From: Gephyromycinifex aptenodytis
GTDB taxonomy: Bacteria; Actinomycetota; Actinomycetes; Actinomycetales; Dermatophilaceae
Direction of reading: 5' to 3'
Assembly (NCBI RefSeq): GCF_012277275.1
Contig: NZ_CP051155.1
Location: 1,550,001-1,614,000 of the forward strand
DNA: 64,000 bases
The notes under the pieces are model-generated. The model was not told the origin of the DNA, ran no database searches, and saw nothing but the letters and a program-made list of their open reading frames with translations. Of this stretch, positions 8,199-17,999 are shown piece after piece. Within the stretch, counting starts at the first letter, position 1. Every line of letters starts with the position of its first letter. The position numbers and the translations under genes were made by a program.

Positions 8199-9227
8199 TT
8201 ACGGCGCCACGATGACGGTCTGCGCCACCGCCACACCCTGGGCATCTAAGGTCTGCTCCAGCGGCAGCGACCGCTTGACCACCGCCAGCGCGACCGGTCC
8301 TTCTTCAAAGTGCCTGGCCACGCTGGTGAGGCGCCCTACCGCGCGCTCGCCGGCGACCAGGGGCGTGCCCGGATCGGGCAGCACGTGCCCCGAGCCGTCG
8401 AGGTGGGCGAAGACGATGCGGCGAGGCGGTCGACCCAGGTTGTGCACCCGAGCGATGGTCTCCTGCCCGCGATAACAGCCTTTGTGCAGGTGGACCGCTG
8501 TTCGCAGCCAATCCACCTCGTGCGGGATCGTCCGGTGATCAGTCTCCAGACCCAGGCGTGGGCGCCAGGCCATGACCCGCTCCGCGTCGGCAGCCCACAG
8601 CCCCGCGAGGTGGCGGTCACCGACGGCATCGACGAGGTCGGCGCGGGGAACGATGAGTTCGCGCCAGGCGCGGCCTGCAGCAGGGTGTTCCGCGGGGCCG
8701 TACAACGCGGTGTCGCCCACAGGGCCGGGCCAAGGATCCACCCAGGCCAGCGGCTCGGAACCGATGGAGTGTGCACCGATCGGCTCCCCGAGAACCGCGT
8801 AGGAGTCCGAGACGTCGCTCACCTCGACTCGCAGCATGAACCGCATCCGGTTCAGCCAGTCAACGAGAGCCGGGGCGGTGCCGGGTTCGAGGGTGATCCA
8901 GGCGCGCTCCCCGTCATCGACGATGTGCAGGGCATGCTCGATATGACCCTTGGGACTGAGCACCAGGGATTCCACACCGACCCGGGGGGTGAGGTCGGTG
9001 AGGTGCTGGGTGGTCAAAGAGTGCAGCCACGAGAGCCGGTCCGGGCCGGACACGGTGATCACCGGGCGGTGCGACAGGTCGACGACTGCCAACCCCTCGC
9101 CAAGCAGGCGCTGTTCACGCATCGGGTCGCCGTAGTGCGCAGCGACGGCGGCGTCAACGCCCGCGCCGGGCACTGCGCCTGGCCGGGAGAGCAGGGCCGA
9201 GGGAGCAACAACTGAGGCTGGGTCCAC
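8199..9227 (-). CDS. ygfZ: Folate-binding YgfZ/GcvT-like protein
   Basis: Protein of 342 residues related to the T-protein of glycine cleavage. YgfZ proteins bind tetrahydrofolate and support maintenance of certain iron-sulfur enzymes such as the tRNA methylthiotransferase MiaB. Seen: an N-terminal GcvT-like segment VVDLSHRPVITVSGPDRLSW and the family signature KGCYRGQE (about residues 245-252) with the conserved Cys. The Pro/Gly-rich C-terminal barrel begins with RPPRRIVFAHL. The start at 9227 lies 40 nt from the CsoR/CstR-type palindrome that also fronts the divergent CoA-disulfide reductase gene, so shared control is possible. YgfZ is linked to Fe-S/oxidative stress, which fits a sulfur-stress regulon. 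Confidence 0.9.
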   Translation of the reverse strand: MDPASVVAPSALLSRPGAVPGAGVDAAVAAHYGDPMREQRLLGEGLAVVDLSHRPVITVSGPDRLSWLHSLTTQHLTDLTPRVGVESLVLSPKGHIEHALHIVDDGERAWITLEPGTAPALVDWLNRMRFMLRVEVSDVSDSYAVLGEPIGAHSIGSEPLAWVDPWPGPVGDTALYGPAEHPAAGRAWRELIVPRADLVDAVGDRHLAGLWAADAERVMAWRPRLGLETDHRTIPHEVDWLRTAVHLHKGCYRGQETIARVHNLGRPPRRIVFAHLDGSGHVLPDPGTPLVAGERAVGRLTSVARHFEEGPVALAVVKRSLPLEQTLDAQGVAVAQTVIVAP

Positions 9228-9266
9228 TCGCCCACAGTACCCGGCGACCCTGCGCCCATTTCCGCT

Positions 9267-9298
9267 CCTCCATCATACCCCCAGGGGTATGATGGAGG
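9267..9298. promoter_or_regulatory. CsoR/CstR-type operator (perfect 32-bp palindrome)
   Basis: Two perfect 15-bp arms surround a central CA. The core reads ATACCC-CCAG-GGGTAT, matching the ATACCC-N4-GGGTAT consensus of the CsoR/CstR copper or persulfide repressors. It lies 24 nt upstream of the CoA-disulfide reductase/rhodanese start and 40 nt from the divergent ygfZ start. With a persulfide-handling enzyme downstream, a CstR-like persulfide sensor is the better guess than copper CsoR. No csoR/cstR gene lies in the window. Confidence 0.82.
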
Positions 9299-9321
9299 CA
9301 TCGTCTAGAGGAAGGTGCCCC

Positions 9322-10986
9322 ATGCGCATCATCATCGTCGGCGGCGTCGCCGGAGGAATGTCGGCAGCCACGCGGCTACGCAGGTTGATGGAGGACGCCG
9401 AGATCCTCGTTCTCGAACGCAGCGGCTACGTGAGCTTCGCCAACTGCGGCCTGCCGTACTACGTGGGCGGCGTCATCGAGAAGCGGGCATCGCTGCTGCT
9501 GCAGACGCCGGAGTCGCTGCATGCCCGGTTCCGGCTCGACGTGCGGGTGCGGCACGAGGTGACCGCCATCGACACCGCCGCCAAGACGGTGACGGTGCGC
9601 GACCTGGAGGCAGGCACGCAGTCCTGCGAAAGCTACGACCACCTCATCCTGAGCATGGGAGCTTCCCCCGTCATCCCGCCGATCCCCGGCATCGAACGCG
9701 CGCTGACCCTGCGCGATGTCGGCGACGTCGACCGGATGGCGGCGGCCACCGACCAGGCGCTGGCTGCAGGAAAGAGTGCCGTGGTGATCGGCGGCGGCTT
9801 CATCGGCGTCGAAGTGGCCGAGAACCTCGCCGAACGTGGCCTGCAGGTCACCCTGGTCGAACTCGCCGACCAGGTTCTGCCGCCGCTAGATCCCGAACTT
9901 GCCTCCTTCGTCGCCGACGAACTGCTCAAGAACGGGGTCTCGCTACGGCTGGCGACCCAGGTCAGCCAGATCGGCCAGACGAGCGTGACCTTGTCCTCCC
10001 AAGAGTCGATCCCGGCAGACATCGTGGTGGCCTCGATCGGGGTGCGACCTGAGACGAGGCTGGCCGAGCAGGCCGGCATCACGATCGGCAGCCGCGGCGG
10101 AGTCGTCGTGGACGATTCGCTGCGCACCAGTGCCCCCGAGGTGTACGCGGTCGGCGACATGGTGGAAAAGCTCGACCCTCTCAGCGGCGCAGCGACCTTG
10201 GTGCCGCTGGCCAATATCGCCAACCGGCAGGGCCGCCGGGTGGCCGACGTCATCGCCGGCCGAGAGCCTGCTCCCGGAACGGCGCAGGCCTACGGAACCG
10301 CCGTGGTGAAGGTCTTCGGCCTCACCGCGGCCTCGACCGGCGCCAACGCCAAGCGGCTGCGCGCTCAAGACCGACGCTTCGTGGCGATCCACACCCACCC
10401 GGTCGACCACGCCGGGTACTACCCCGGCGCGAGCCAGATGCACCTGACGTTGCTGTTCGATCCCGACAGCGGTGAGATCCTGGGCGCTCAAGGAGTTGGT
10501 CCGGCAGGAGTGGAACGGCGTATCGACGTCATCGCCACCGCCATGGCCGGCAAGCTCGGCGCCGCCGACCTGATCGACCTCGAGCTGGCCTATGCCCCGC
10601 CCTACGGCTCGGCCAAGGACCCGATCAACCAGCTCGGCTACCTGGCCGAGAACGTCCTGACCGGCGAGCAGGTCATCCAGTGGGACGAGCTTGGGGCCCG
10701 GGAACCGGCCGAGACGAACCTGCTGATCGACGTTCGCTCCCCGCAGGAGTTCGCCGCAGGCAGCATCCCCGGGGCACGCAACATCCCCGTCGATGAGCTG
10801 CGAGACCGTATCGATGAGATCCCGCCCGGGCCTCACACCGTGTTCTGCCAGGTGGGCCAGCGCGGTCACGTGGCGACCCGGCTGCTGGGCCAACTGAATC
10901 GGCAGGTCACCAACCTCACCGGCGGCTACCTGACCTGGAAGGCCGGTCAGCGCGCCCGCGAACTGAGCCACTGCGGGCAGGCCTGA
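9322..10986 (+). CDS. CoA-disulfide reductase-like flavoprotein fused to a rhodanese domain
   Basis: FAD- and NAD(P)H-dependent pyridine-nucleotide disulfide oxidoreductase (554 residues) with a C-terminal rhodanese domain. Such fusions reduce CoA persulfide/polysulfide and transfer sulfane sulfur. Seen: FAD motif GGVAGGMSAATRLRR at the N-terminus, and SFANCGLPYY with the single redox Cys42 typical of CoADR. The NADH motif VVIGGGFIGVEVAENL and FAD motif VYAVGDM follow. The dimerisation domain ends near residue 450. The rhodanese domain (about 460-554) has LLIDVRSPQEFA and active-site Cys509 in FCQVGQRG. ATG at 9322 has GGAAGG upstream. A hairpin terminator follows. Control by the adjacent CstR-type palindrome is inferred. 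Confidence 0.92.
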   Translation: MRIIIVGGVAGGMSAATRLRRLMEDAEILVLERSGYVSFANCGLPYYVGGVIEKRASLLLQTPESLHARFRLDVRVRHEVTAIDTAAKTVTVRDLEAGTQSCESYDHLILSMGASPVIPPIPGIERALTLRDVGDVDRMAAATDQALAAGKSAVVIGGGFIGVEVAENLAERGLQVTLVELADQVLPPLDPELASFVADELLKNGVSLRLATQVSQIGQTSVTLSSQESIPADIVVASIGVRPETRLAEQAGITIGSRGGVVVDDSLRTSAPEVYAVGDMVEKLDPLSGAATLVPLANIANRQGRRVADVIAGREPAPGTAQAYGTAVVKVFGLTAASTGANAKRLRAQDRRFVAIHTHPVDHAGYYPGASQMHLTLLFDPDSGEILGAQGVGPAGVERRIDVIATAMAGKLGAADLIDLELAYAPPYGSAKDPINQLGYLAENVLTGEQVIQWDELGAREPAETNLLIDVRSPQEFAAGSIPGARNIPVDELRDRIDEIPPGPHTVFCQVGQRGHVATRLLGQLNRQVTNLTGGYLTWKAGQRARELSHCGQA

Positions 10987-11005
10987 ACAGCAGCATCCGA
11001 TGCAT

Positions 11006-11038
11006 GGGTGCCGACCGCGTTCGTTGCGGTCGGCACCC
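11006..11038 (+). terminator. Terminator of the CoA-disulfide reductase gene
   Basis: A 13-bp perfect stem GGGTGCCGACCGC with a 7-nt loop lies 20 nt after the stop. It is followed by a weak T-rich stretch (CATCTTTGTT). Confidence 0.75.
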
Positions 11039-11127
11039 AGGTGCATCTTTGTTGCCAACAGGCATGGCCTTGCTACCGATGCCGCCAGCCGCCTACCTCG
11101 CCCGGCCCCACCAGGTGTTTCCGCTAC

Positions 11128-11631
11128 TCAGCCGATGCGTTTGAGCTGCGCAGAGATATGGCTCTGCAACGGCTGTCCCTCGGCGGCCATGTCCATAACC
11201 CACATGAGTTGGCTATCCACCAGCCCATACATTCGGCTGGCGGCGTTGTACTCCATAGCGGCGGGGCTGCGAATGACACCGTCGGTGCGCAGGTTGAGGA
11301 TGGGGCGCTTTGCTTCGCGCTCACCGACATACATCTCAACGATGCCCGAGGGGTGGGCCAGGAGCAGCTCAACCTCGCCGTCGTCCAAGACGCGGAAGAA
11401 ACCCAGCTCGGTGGCCAACGGCCGCACGATATCCCCGGCCTCACTCAGGATCCAGGTGCGACTTTGCACCTCCAGGAAGGGGCGCCCGTCGTGGGTGATC
11501 AGCAGCTCCTGCCCGATGTTGTGCGACTCGTGGTTGGGGTAGCCGACCACCCCTGCCCCCTCCCAGCGCCCGACGAGCCAGGCCAGCGGGGCGATCTTCG
11601 GGGAGAGGGTGACGTCGATCTCGAATGGCAT
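11128..11631 (-). CDS. Nitrobindin-like heme-binding beta-barrel (FABP family, DUF1794)
   Basis: Protein of 167 residues of the nitrobindin/THAP4-like family, a small beta-barrel that in studied members binds ferric heme and reacts with nitric oxide or peroxynitrite. Seen: the signature LVGRWEGAGVVGYP (Gly-x-Trp-x-Gly-x-Gly), alternating beta-strand pattern throughout, and His residues near the C-terminal strands (SHISAQL) that could be the proximal ligand. ATG at 11631 begins MPFEIDVTLSP, the natural N-terminus. It is followed by the coenzyme-A-persulfide reductase terminator and preceded by an unknown membrane protein gene on the same strand. Heme binding is family knowledge, not visible directly. 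Confidence 0.85.
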   Translation of the reverse strand: MPFEIDVTLSPKIAPLAWLVGRWEGAGVVGYPNHESHNIGQELLITHDGRPFLEVQSRTWILSEAGDIVRPLATELGFFRVLDDGEVELLLAHPSGIVEMYVGEREAKRPILNLRTDGVIRSPAAMEYNAASRMYGLVDSQLMWVMDMAAEGQPLQSHISAQLKRIG

Positions 11632-11663
11632 AACTGTCCTTGCTGTTCGGAGGTTGCGCGCCG

Positions 11664-12518
11664 TCATCTCAGGGGCGCGTGAGTGAAGAGTGCCAGGGCG
11701 TAGGCCACGGCCCCAGTGCACAAGACGGAACTAGCAGCCGAAGCGAACTGAGCGCGCCGACCCCACAGCGAGGGAAGCACGGACTGCACCTGGCGCAGCG
11801 CGTAGCTACTCGCTGCCGCCACCGCACCCGCCGCTGCAGCGGCCAGCAACGACAGCTCCGGGCGGTCCATCAGAACCACCGCCGCGACCGCGACCACCGC
11901 GCCCAGGACCACCGCCGAGCAGGCGCACAAGAGCGCGACCAGGCTGCGAGGGGTTCGCCCGAGCCCGACGTCAGCCAGGCTGGAGACCGCAGTAGCTGCC
12001 GCGACGGCAACCAACGCGGCCCTGCCGTGAGCGCTGGAAGCCGCGGGCAGCATGCACACCGCTGAACTGAGCAGTGCCACACCGGAGGCGCTGGCAGAGA
12101 CCGACTCCACCAGCCTCGGGCGGGCATCCCTACGGTTGAGCTGGTGCAGGAAAGTGACGAGCATGGCCAGGGCCACCGCGGCCGGTAGCCACGCCAAGGT
12201 CGCGCTCGGCGCCAGAACCCCCGGCACGAGGATGATCACCGCAGAAAGCAACTGCACCGTGGTCGTCGAGCGCGGGCTGGGCAGGCGCAGCAGCGGAACC
12301 CAACCGAAAGCCAGCAGCACCATGGGCAGGGCCAGCGCTGCCACGACCGCCCAGATATGGCCGGACAGACCCGCCACCATGATCAGCACAGCCAGCACCG
12401 AGGCCGTGAAGGACACGGCTGGGCGCCACGGACGCCGTGGCGGCCGGGGGCGTCTCGGATCGTTGCCGGGGCCCGGGGCGTTCTGGCGATCCAGCGAAGG
12501 CGAAGGCACGTTCGCCAT
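11664..12518 (-). CDS. Multi-pass membrane protein of unknown function
   Basis: Protein of 284 residues. A 30-residue Pro/Arg-rich cytoplasmic N-terminus is followed by about eight hydrophobic Ala/Val/Leu-rich segments (about residues 35-55, 57-78, 88-105, 107-125, 140-160, 165-185, 195-220, 225-245, and one near the end). No catalytic or transport motif is recognised. It starts 4 nt after the moaD stop (12523), so it is almost certainly in one transcript with moaD, and 32 nt separate it from the nitrobindin-like gene. The content is unusually rich in Ala and Ser. No family can be named. Confidence 0.75.
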   Translation of the reverse strand: MANVPSPSLDRQNAPGPGNDPRRPRPPRRPWRPAVSFTASVLAVLIMVAGLSGHIWAVVAALALPMVLLAFGWVPLLRLPSPRSTTTVQLLSAVIILVPGVLAPSATLAWLPAAVALAMLVTFLHQLNRRDARPRLVESVSASASGVALLSSAVCMLPAASSAHGRAALVAVAAATAVSSLADVGLGRTPRSLVALLCACSAVVLGAVVAVAAVVLMDRPELSLLAAAAAGAVAAASSYALRQVQSVLPSLWGRRAQFASAASSVLCTGAVAYALALFTHAPLR

Positions 12519-12522
12519 CCTG

Positions 12523-12774
12523 TCAGCCCCCCGCGAAAGGCGGGAGGATCTCCACGCTCGAGCCGGCGTTCACGATCACATCAGGCTCGGATTGCACGCC
12601 GTCCACAAGCACGGAGGCGACCTGGAGCACCCGCTCAAGCTCGCTATGGCGCAGCGCCAGCGCAGCGAGCAGGTCGCCCAGGCGCCCCGCTTCGACGGTT
12701 TCGGACTCCACGCCGGTGGCAGCCCGGGCGGCGGCCCAGTAGTGGACGGTGACAGTGGCAGGTTGACTCGACAC
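12523..12774 (-). CDS. moaD: MoaD/ThiS-family sulfur-carrier protein
   Basis: Ubiquitin-like small protein of 83 residues that, as a C-terminal thiocarboxylate, donates sulfur, most likely to molybdopterin synthase. Seen: an opening strand [15 protein letters not shown], a conserved VLVDG turn and the obligatory end [10 protein letters not shown] with the terminal di-glycine. GTG at 12774 is the only start giving a normal family length; AAGGTGG lies 7 nt upstream. No MoaE or molybdopterin genes are close, so another role as a sulfur carrier (cysteine or thiamine) cannot be excluded. It sits divergently from glnR, with 60 nt between. Confidence 0.88.
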   Translation of the reverse strand: MSSQPATVTVHYWAAARAATGVESETVEAGRLGDLLAALALRHSELERVLQVASVLVDGVQSEPDVIVNAGSSVEILPPFAGG

Positions 12775-12834
12775 GCCTCCCACCTTGGCAGGTGTGCTCC
12801 GCGGCCACCATTCCGGCCCCCGTATCCTGGGGGA

Positions 12835-13509
12835 ATGTCGCAGGTGGTGCTCATGACCGCGACGCTGTCCGCAAGCGCCGAGGTGCTGCCGTCCCTGTCG
12901 TTGCTGCCCCATCGCGTTCGGGTCTTGCCGCTTGATGCCTCGGCGCTGGTGGATCCCGGCCCACTCGATGCGATTCTCATCGACGGCCGCAGCGAGTTGG
13001 CTGCTGCGCGCGGCGTGTGCCGAGTGCTGCCCTCAGTGACTGCTTCCCCGGTGATCCTGGTGTGCACCGAAGGCGGGCTCGCAGCGCTTTCCGCCGACTG
13101 GCCGGTGGCGGATGTACTCCTGCACACCGCCGGCCCTGCTGAGGTGGAGGCCCGGCTACGGTTGGCGATCACCCGGACGCACCAACGCAACGACGACGAA
13201 CCTGCCGCCACCGAGGGAGCGCTCGTCATCGACGAACATGCTTATGCCGCACGGCTGGCCGGAACCCCGCTCGATCTGACATATAAGGAGTTCGAGCTCC
13301 TCAAACACCTGGCGTCCCATCCCGGTCGGGTGTTCACTCGCGCGCAGTTGCTGGACGAAGTGTGGGGTTACGGCTACTTCGGCGGCACCCGTACCGTCGA
13401 TGTCCATGTGCGGCGGCTGCGGGCCAAGCTCGGCCCGGAACACGACGCATTGATCGCCACCGTACGCAACGTCGGCTACCGCTACTCCCCACCCAGCCCG
13501 ACCCCCTGA
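12835..13509 (+). CDS. glnR: GlnR-type OmpR-family nitrogen regulator
   Basis: Transcription factor of 224 residues. Residues 1-105 form an atypical receiver domain with [15 protein letters not shown] and [18 protein letters not shown], closely resembling Streptomyces GlnR. Residues about 125-215 form an OmpR/PhoB winged helix with [32 protein letters not shown] and [16 protein letters not shown]. GlnR receivers lack normal phosphorylation pockets and act as constitutive dimers; it is the global nitrogen regulator in Streptomyces (glnA, amtB and nitrate genes). The neighbours mshD and ppk are also in the Streptomyces glnR neighbourhood, which supports the call. ATG at 12835 begins [13 protein letters not shown] lies just upstream. 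It overlaps no other gene. Confidence 0.9.
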   Translation: MSQVVLMTATLSASAEVLPSLSLLPHRVRVLPLDASALVDPGPLDAILIDGRSELAAARGVCRVLPSVTASPVILVCTEGGLAALSADWPVADVLLHTAGPAEVEARLRLAITRTHQRNDDEPAATEGALVIDEHAYAARLAGTPLDLTYKEFELLKHLASHPGRVFTRAQLLDEVWGYGYFGGTRTVDVHVRRLRAKLGPEHDALIATVRNVGYRYSPPSPTP

Positions 13510-13538
13510 ACTGCCCGCGTGCATGGTCCAATGACGGC

Positions 13539-14483
13539 ATGGCGCTCAGAATCACCGCTCAGTTGTCCACCGCGCTCGCTGGCGCCGTCCGGGAACTCGT
13601 GACGCGCACCCAGGAGGCTGACGGCGTCTCGCCGGTATCGGAGCAAACCTTGCTGGGGCTGCACTCCCCGGGAGCCGGCACGCATTTCCTGAGCCAGGAC
13701 GGCGAGGAACTACGTGGCTATGGCTTTCTCGAAGACGGCGGGCAGGCGCATCCGAGCGCGGAGTTCTTCATCGCTGCGGGCGCCAGGCGGGCAGGACGGG
13801 GGCAGGAACTCCTGGAGGCCATCTGCGAGCAGGAGCCGACCGTACGCATCTGGGCGCACGCGAACCTGCCGGGGGCTCAGGCCCTCGCCCGCAGCGCCGG
13901 GTTCCGCGTGGTGCGCGAACTGATGAAGATGCAGCGACCCCTGCACCCCCAGGATGAATTCCCCACCCAGTTGCCGCCCGGCTTCACAATGCGCACGTTC
14001 ACTCCGGCCGATCTGGACCCCTGGCTGCAGGTCAATTCCCTGGCCTTCGCCTCCCACCCTGAGCAGGGCCGGATGAGCGCCCGCGACGTGCAGGCCCGGA
14101 TGGCCGAGCCGTGGTTCGACGCCGACGGTTTCTTCCTCGCCTTCGACGAACGCGATGCAACGGCCTCGACGGCGCCCCGATTGGCGGCGTTCCACTGGAC
14201 CAAGGTGGTCGAGGATGAAGGTGAGGTGTACGTGGTCGGTGTGCACCCGGACTACCAGGGTCTCGGGCTAGGTCGCAGCCTCACTGCAGCGGGCCTGGCG
14301 TACCTGCGCGATCGCGGGTTGGAAACCGTGACCCTGTACGTGGAAGGTGACAACGAAGCGGCCCTGCACACCTATCGCCGCCAGGGATTCACCCCGTTGT
14401 CCACCGACGTCATGTACACACGGCGATCCACCGATGAGCACGAAGCAGGCTATGCATCCGCCCCCACAAAGGTGACACCATAG
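13539..14483 (+). CDS. mshD: Mycothiol synthase
   Basis: Acetyl-CoA:Cys-GlcN-Ins acetyltransferase that performs the last step of mycothiol synthesis in the cytosol. 314 residues with two tandem GNAT domains. Seen: the C-terminal domain has the acetyl-CoA motif [17 protein letters not shown] (about residues 232-248) followed by LTLYVEGDN-like sequence [13 protein letters not shown], typical of MshD. The N-terminal GNAT domain has the degenerate [10 protein letters not shown] motif, as expected for the structural, non-catalytic half. ATG at 13539 lies 29 nt after glnR and 5 nt separate its stop from ppk, so glnR-mshD-ppk-mutT1 look co-transcribed. Mycothiol production places the organism in Actinomycetota. 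Confidence 0.93.
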   Translation: MALRITAQLSTALAGAVRELVTRTQEADGVSPVSEQTLLGLHSPGAGTHFLSQDGEELRGYGFLEDGGQAHPSAEFFIAAGARRAGRGQELLEAICEQEPTVRIWAHANLPGAQALARSAGFRVVRELMKMQRPLHPQDEFPTQLPPGFTMRTFTPADLDPWLQVNSLAFASHPEQGRMSARDVQARMAEPWFDADGFFLAFDERDATASTAPRLAAFHWTKVVEDEGEVYVVGVHPDYQGLGLGRSLTAAGLAYLRDRGLETVTLYVEGDNEAALHTYRRQGFTPLSTDVMYTRRSTDEHEAGYASAPTKVTP

Positions 14484-14488
14484 GGGCC

Positions 14489-16741
14489 ATGACCCCACCT
14501 CGCGATGAAACCCCAGCGGAGACTCCTGCAGTGACCGAACTGGTCACCGGTGAGACAAGCTCGGTGGCGCACGCGCGGCCACGGGCCTCGAACGGGCGAT
14601 TCATCCGGGTGCCGCAGACACCCCTTCCCGACCAGGAAGAGCCGCTGCCCGATGACCGCTTCCTCGAGCGGGAGATCTCGTGGCTGCAATTCAACGAGAG
14701 GGTCCTGCAGCTCGCTCAAGACGAGGACATGTACCTGCTGGAGCGGGCCCGGTTCTTGGCGATCTTCGCCAGCAACCTCGATGAGTTCTTCATGGTCCGG
14801 GTCGCCGGGTTGAAGCGTCGCATCGCTACCGGCTTGGCGGTCCGGTCCACCTCCGGGCTAGAACCCCGCGAGCTGCTGGATCGGATCCTCAGCACCGCCG
14901 GGCAGTTGATGGACGCGCACGCCAAGATCTTCGAGCAACAGGTGCGCCCAGCCCTGGAAGAGGAAGGGATCTTCCTCATCGGTTGGGACGAGCTGACCGA
15001 GTCCGAGCGCGAAAACCTGGGCACCTGGTTCAGCGAGCAGGTCTTCCCGGTCCTGACTCCGCTGGCGGTGGACCCGGCGCACCCGTTCCCCTACATCTCC
15101 GGGCTCTCGCTCAACCTCGCGGTGGTCTTGGTGAACGCTAAGACCGGAAGCGAACACTTCGCCCGTTTGAAGGTTCCGCCGCTGCTGCCCCGGTTGGTTC
15201 CGGTCCCGGAGGCAAGCGACAGCGAGGAAGCGCTCTATCGCTCCCGGTATGTGCCGGTCGAAGAGATCATCGCGGCGCACCTGGACCAGCTCTTCCCGGG
15301 CATGAATGTTCGTGAGCACTACACCTTCCGGGTCACCCGCAACGAAGACCTGGAGGTCGAAGAGGACGACGCGGAGAACCTCCTCACTGCGTTGGAGAAG
15401 GAACTCTCGCGCCGACGCTTCGGTCCGCCGGTTCGCCTCGAGGTCGACGCCGCCATGGACGACCACGTCCTGACCATGCTCAGCCGTGAGCTGCAGATCG
15501 GGCGCCGCGAGATCTTCCGGTTCCAGGCGCCGCTGGACCTGCGCTGTTTGAACACGGTCGCGGATCTGGACCGCACCGAGCTGAAGTACCCGGCCTTCGT
15601 GCCGCGCACCCACCGCGACCTGGCTCGCGTCGAGTCCTCCAAGGCGGCGGACGTCTTCGCGGCGGTTCGAGCCAAGGACGTGCTGGTCCAGCACCCCTAC
15701 GACTCGTTCTCCACCTCAGTGCAGGCCTTCATCGAGCAAGCCGCCGCTGATCCCAAGGTGTTGGCGATCAAGCAGACGCTCTACCGCACCAGCGGGGACT
15801 CCCCCATCATCGATGCCCTCATCGATGCGGCGGCCGCAGGCAAGCAGGTGCTGGCGGTTGTGGAGATCAAGGCGCGTTTCGACGAGCAGAACAACATCGA
15901 CTGGGCCCGCAAGCTGGAGCACGCCGGCGTTCACGTCGTGTACGGGGTCGTCGGGCTCAAGACCCACTGCAAGCTGTCCCTGGTGGTACGCCAGGAGAGC
16001 GACGGACTGCGCCGGTACTGCCACGTCGGCACCGGTAACTACCACCCCAAGACCGCTCGCCTGTACGAGGACTTCGGGTTGTTCACCTGCGACCCCCAGG
16101 TCGGCGAGGACCTCACCAAACTGTTCAACCAGCTTTCCGGTTGGGCGCCCCGGAGCACCTTCGAGCGGTTGCTTGTGGCGCCGGGGTCGCTGCGCTCGGG
16201 TCTGATCAAGCGGATGGAACGCCAGATCAGCCGCGCGGAGAAGGGTAAAGACGCCTACATCGGCATCAAGGTCAACTCGATGGTCGATGAGCGCATCATC
16301 GACACCTTGTACCGCGCCTCGCAGGCCGGCGTCGACGTCGACGTATTGGTTCGGGGTATCTGTGCGCTGCGTCCCGGCGTTGAGGGCCTTTCGGAGCGGA
16401 TCAGGGTGCGCTCTATCCTCGGGCGGTTCCTGGAACACTCCCGGGTGTTCGTCTTCGGCCGTGACGGCGAGGACGGCGTCCTGATCGGTAGCGCGGACAT
16501 GATGCATCGCAACCTGGACCGCCGGGTGGAGGCTCTGGTTCGGGTCGCCGACCCGCGCCACGTGAACGACCTGGTCGATGTACTGCGGCGGGGCATGAGC
16601 GATGAGACCTCGAGCTGGCACCTCGCCGGTGACGGGCGTTGGACCCGCCACCACCGCAGCCCCGAAGGTGAGCCGCTGCTGGACCTACAGTCCGTCCTCA
16701 TCGAGGAGCACGCCTCGCGCCGCCGCGGCCGGCGGCAGTGA
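14489..16741 (+). CDS. ppk: Polyphosphate kinase 1
   Basis: Makes long-chain polyphosphate from ATP and also runs in reverse; peripheral membrane tetramer. 750 residues, slightly longer than Escherichia coli PPK because of a 45-residue variable N-terminus before [21 protein letters not shown]. Seen: two catalytic histidines 19 residues apart as in E. coli, His493 in [11 protein letters not shown] and His512 in [13 protein letters not shown], and a PLD-like HKD arrangement across the catalytic domains. [13 protein letters not shown] is the conserved nucleotide-binding stretch. The start at 14489 is the first ATG after mshD with TAGGGG upstream. Its stop overlaps the mutT1 GTG by 4 nt. The pst genes lie 2 kb away on the other strand. 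Confidence 0.97.
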   Translation: MTPPRDETPAETPAVTELVTGETSSVAHARPRASNGRFIRVPQTPLPDQEEPLPDDRFLEREISWLQFNERVLQLAQDEDMYLLERARFLAIFASNLDEFFMVRVAGLKRRIATGLAVRSTSGLEPRELLDRILSTAGQLMDAHAKIFEQQVRPALEEEGIFLIGWDELTESERENLGTWFSEQVFPVLTPLAVDPAHPFPYISGLSLNLAVVLVNAKTGSEHFARLKVPPLLPRLVPVPEASDSEEALYRSRYVPVEEIIAAHLDQLFPGMNVREHYTFRVTRNEDLEVEEDDAENLLTALEKELSRRRFGPPVRLEVDAAMDDHVLTMLSRELQIGRREIFRFQAPLDLRCLNTVADLDRTELKYPAFVPRTHRDLARVESSKAADVFAAVRAKDVLVQHPYDSFSTSVQAFIEQAAADPKVLAIKQTLYRTSGDSPIIDALIDAAAAGKQVLAVVEIKARFDEQNNIDWARKLEHAGVHVVYGVVGLKTHCKLSLVVRQESDGLRRYCHVGTGNYHPKTARLYEDFGLFTCDPQVGEDLTKLFNQLSGWAPRSTFERLLVAPGSLRSGLIKRMERQISRAEKGKDAYIGIKVNSMVDERIIDTLYRASQAGVDVDVLVRGICALRPGVEGLSERIRVRSILGRFLEHSRVFVFGRDGEDGVLIGSADMMHRNLDRRVEALVRVADPRHVNDLVDVLRRGMSDETSSWHLAGDGRWTRHHRSPEGEPLLDLQSVLIEEHASRRRGRRQ

Positions 16742-17754
16742 GCACCAGCCCGCCCGTCGCGGCCGCCGGCACGCTGCCCTGGCGCGTCGGTGAGCGCGGC
16801 GTCGAGGTACTCCTCGTGCACCGTCCTAAGTACGACGACTGGTCATGGCCCAAGGGCAAACTCGACCCGGGTGAGACCTGGGCCGCGGCCGCGGCCCGGG
16901 AGAGCGCTGAAGAGACGGGCCTTCGGGTCCGCCTCGGCCTGCCGCTGCCGGGAACCACATACGAAGTGGCCAACCCCTCCGGCAAGGGCCAGCGCCTCAA
17001 GGAGGTGCGGTACTGGGCCGCCAGCGTGATCGGCGGCGATGGCGTACTGGAGAACGAGATCGACGAGGTCCGTTGGGTGACACCGAAAGAGGCCAAGTCG
17101 CTGCTGACCCACCCGCGCGATCTCGAGCCGCTCAAGGCCCTTGTGGCCCACGGCGGTCCGCAACAGACCCAGAGCCTGGTCATCCTGCGGCATGCCAAGG
17201 CTGTGCCGCGCAAGAACTGGCATGACAGCGAGCATGACTGGCTCCGGCCGCTGGATGAGGTGGGGTCCGCACAAGCGGTCGACATGGTGGACCTGCTGCG
17301 CGCGTACGGGGTCGCTTCCGTGGTGTGCTCGCCCTCCACTCGCTGTGCAGACACGGTCCGGCCCTTCCTGCAGACGCCGATCTGCGCCCTGCAGGAACAG
17401 TCCACGGCATCCCAGGATCGTTGTTTGGAACCGGCGCCGAACGTGACGTGGGCTGACCCGCTCTCCGAAGAGGGGCACGAGAGCGCGCCGCACCTCCTGC
17501 CGGGGATCGTCGCGGCCGCGCTCTCGGCCGAAGAGACGACAGCTATGTGCAGCCACGGCCCGGTCCTGCCCGCACTCGTGGAGCAGGTCTCGACACTGGC
17601 TCAACCCGCATCGAAGCAGGTGCGCGGCATCTTGCGAGATCTGCGCAAGGACAACCTGATCAAGGGTGAGGTCGTCGTGGTGCACATGGCGCGCACCGAG
17701 GGGACACTGTCCACGCTTGATATCGAACGCCACCCGCCCCGGGTCACACCCTGA
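16738..17754 (+). CDS. mutT1: MutT1-type Nudix hydrolase fused to histidine phosphatase
   Basis: Two-domain enzyme of 338 residues like mycobacterial MutT1, which cleaves oxidised nucleotides (8-oxo-GTP/dGTP) and diadenosine polyphosphates. Seen: Nudix box at residues 40-62 (GKLDPGETW, then RESAEETGL) in the first 140 residues. Residues 145-338 form a SixA/RHG-like phosphatase domain with Arg151-His152 in VILRHAKA and a late His in MCSHGPVLP. The start GTG at 16738 overlaps the ppk stop (GTGA), so expression is coupled to ppk. An intrinsic terminator follows at 17839. In mycobacteria the C-terminal domain completes the reaction on the diphosphate product. The coupling of polyphosphate and nucleotide-pool sanitation is conserved in actinobacteria. 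Confidence 0.9.
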   Translation: MSTSPPVAAAGTLPWRVGERGVEVLLVHRPKYDDWSWPKGKLDPGETWAAAAARESAEETGLRVRLGLPLPGTTYEVANPSGKGQRLKEVRYWAASVIGGDGVLENEIDEVRWVTPKEAKSLLTHPRDLEPLKALVAHGGPQQTQSLVILRHAKAVPRKNWHDSEHDWLRPLDEVGSAQAVDMVDLLRAYGVASVVCSPSTRCADTVRPFLQTPICALQEQSTASQDRCLEPAPNVTWADPLSEEGHESAPHLLPGIVAAALSAEETTAMCSHGPVLPALVEQVSTLAQPASKQVRGILRDLRKDNLIKGEVVVVHMARTEGTLSTLDIERHPPRVTP

Positions 17755-17838
17755 CTGAGGTTTGCCCAGACCTACCGAGCGGTTCACCCGCGCATCGGGT
17801 GGAGCGTGCGTCGGGCCGGGAGCGCCTCACGGCGCGTG

Positions 17839-17860
17839 GCCGCTCGTAGCGGCTATTTTT
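17839..17860 (+). terminator. Intrinsic terminator of the glnR-mshD-ppk-mutT1 run
   Basis: A 6-bp stem GCCGCT/AGCGGC with a 3-nt loop, followed by TATTTTT, lies 85 nt downstream of the mutT1 stop. Confidence 0.75.
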
Positions 17861-17999
17861 GGGACCCGGGGCTGCCGCGGCCCGACGCACTCAGGTTTCA
17901 ACCGAACGCGGGCCGCAGATGTTCCCGCCACTGCGAGATCTTTCGGCTTTTTCGGCAGGGTCAGGTGAAAGCGTCGGGTGGGCGGCGGTAGAAGGGCGC

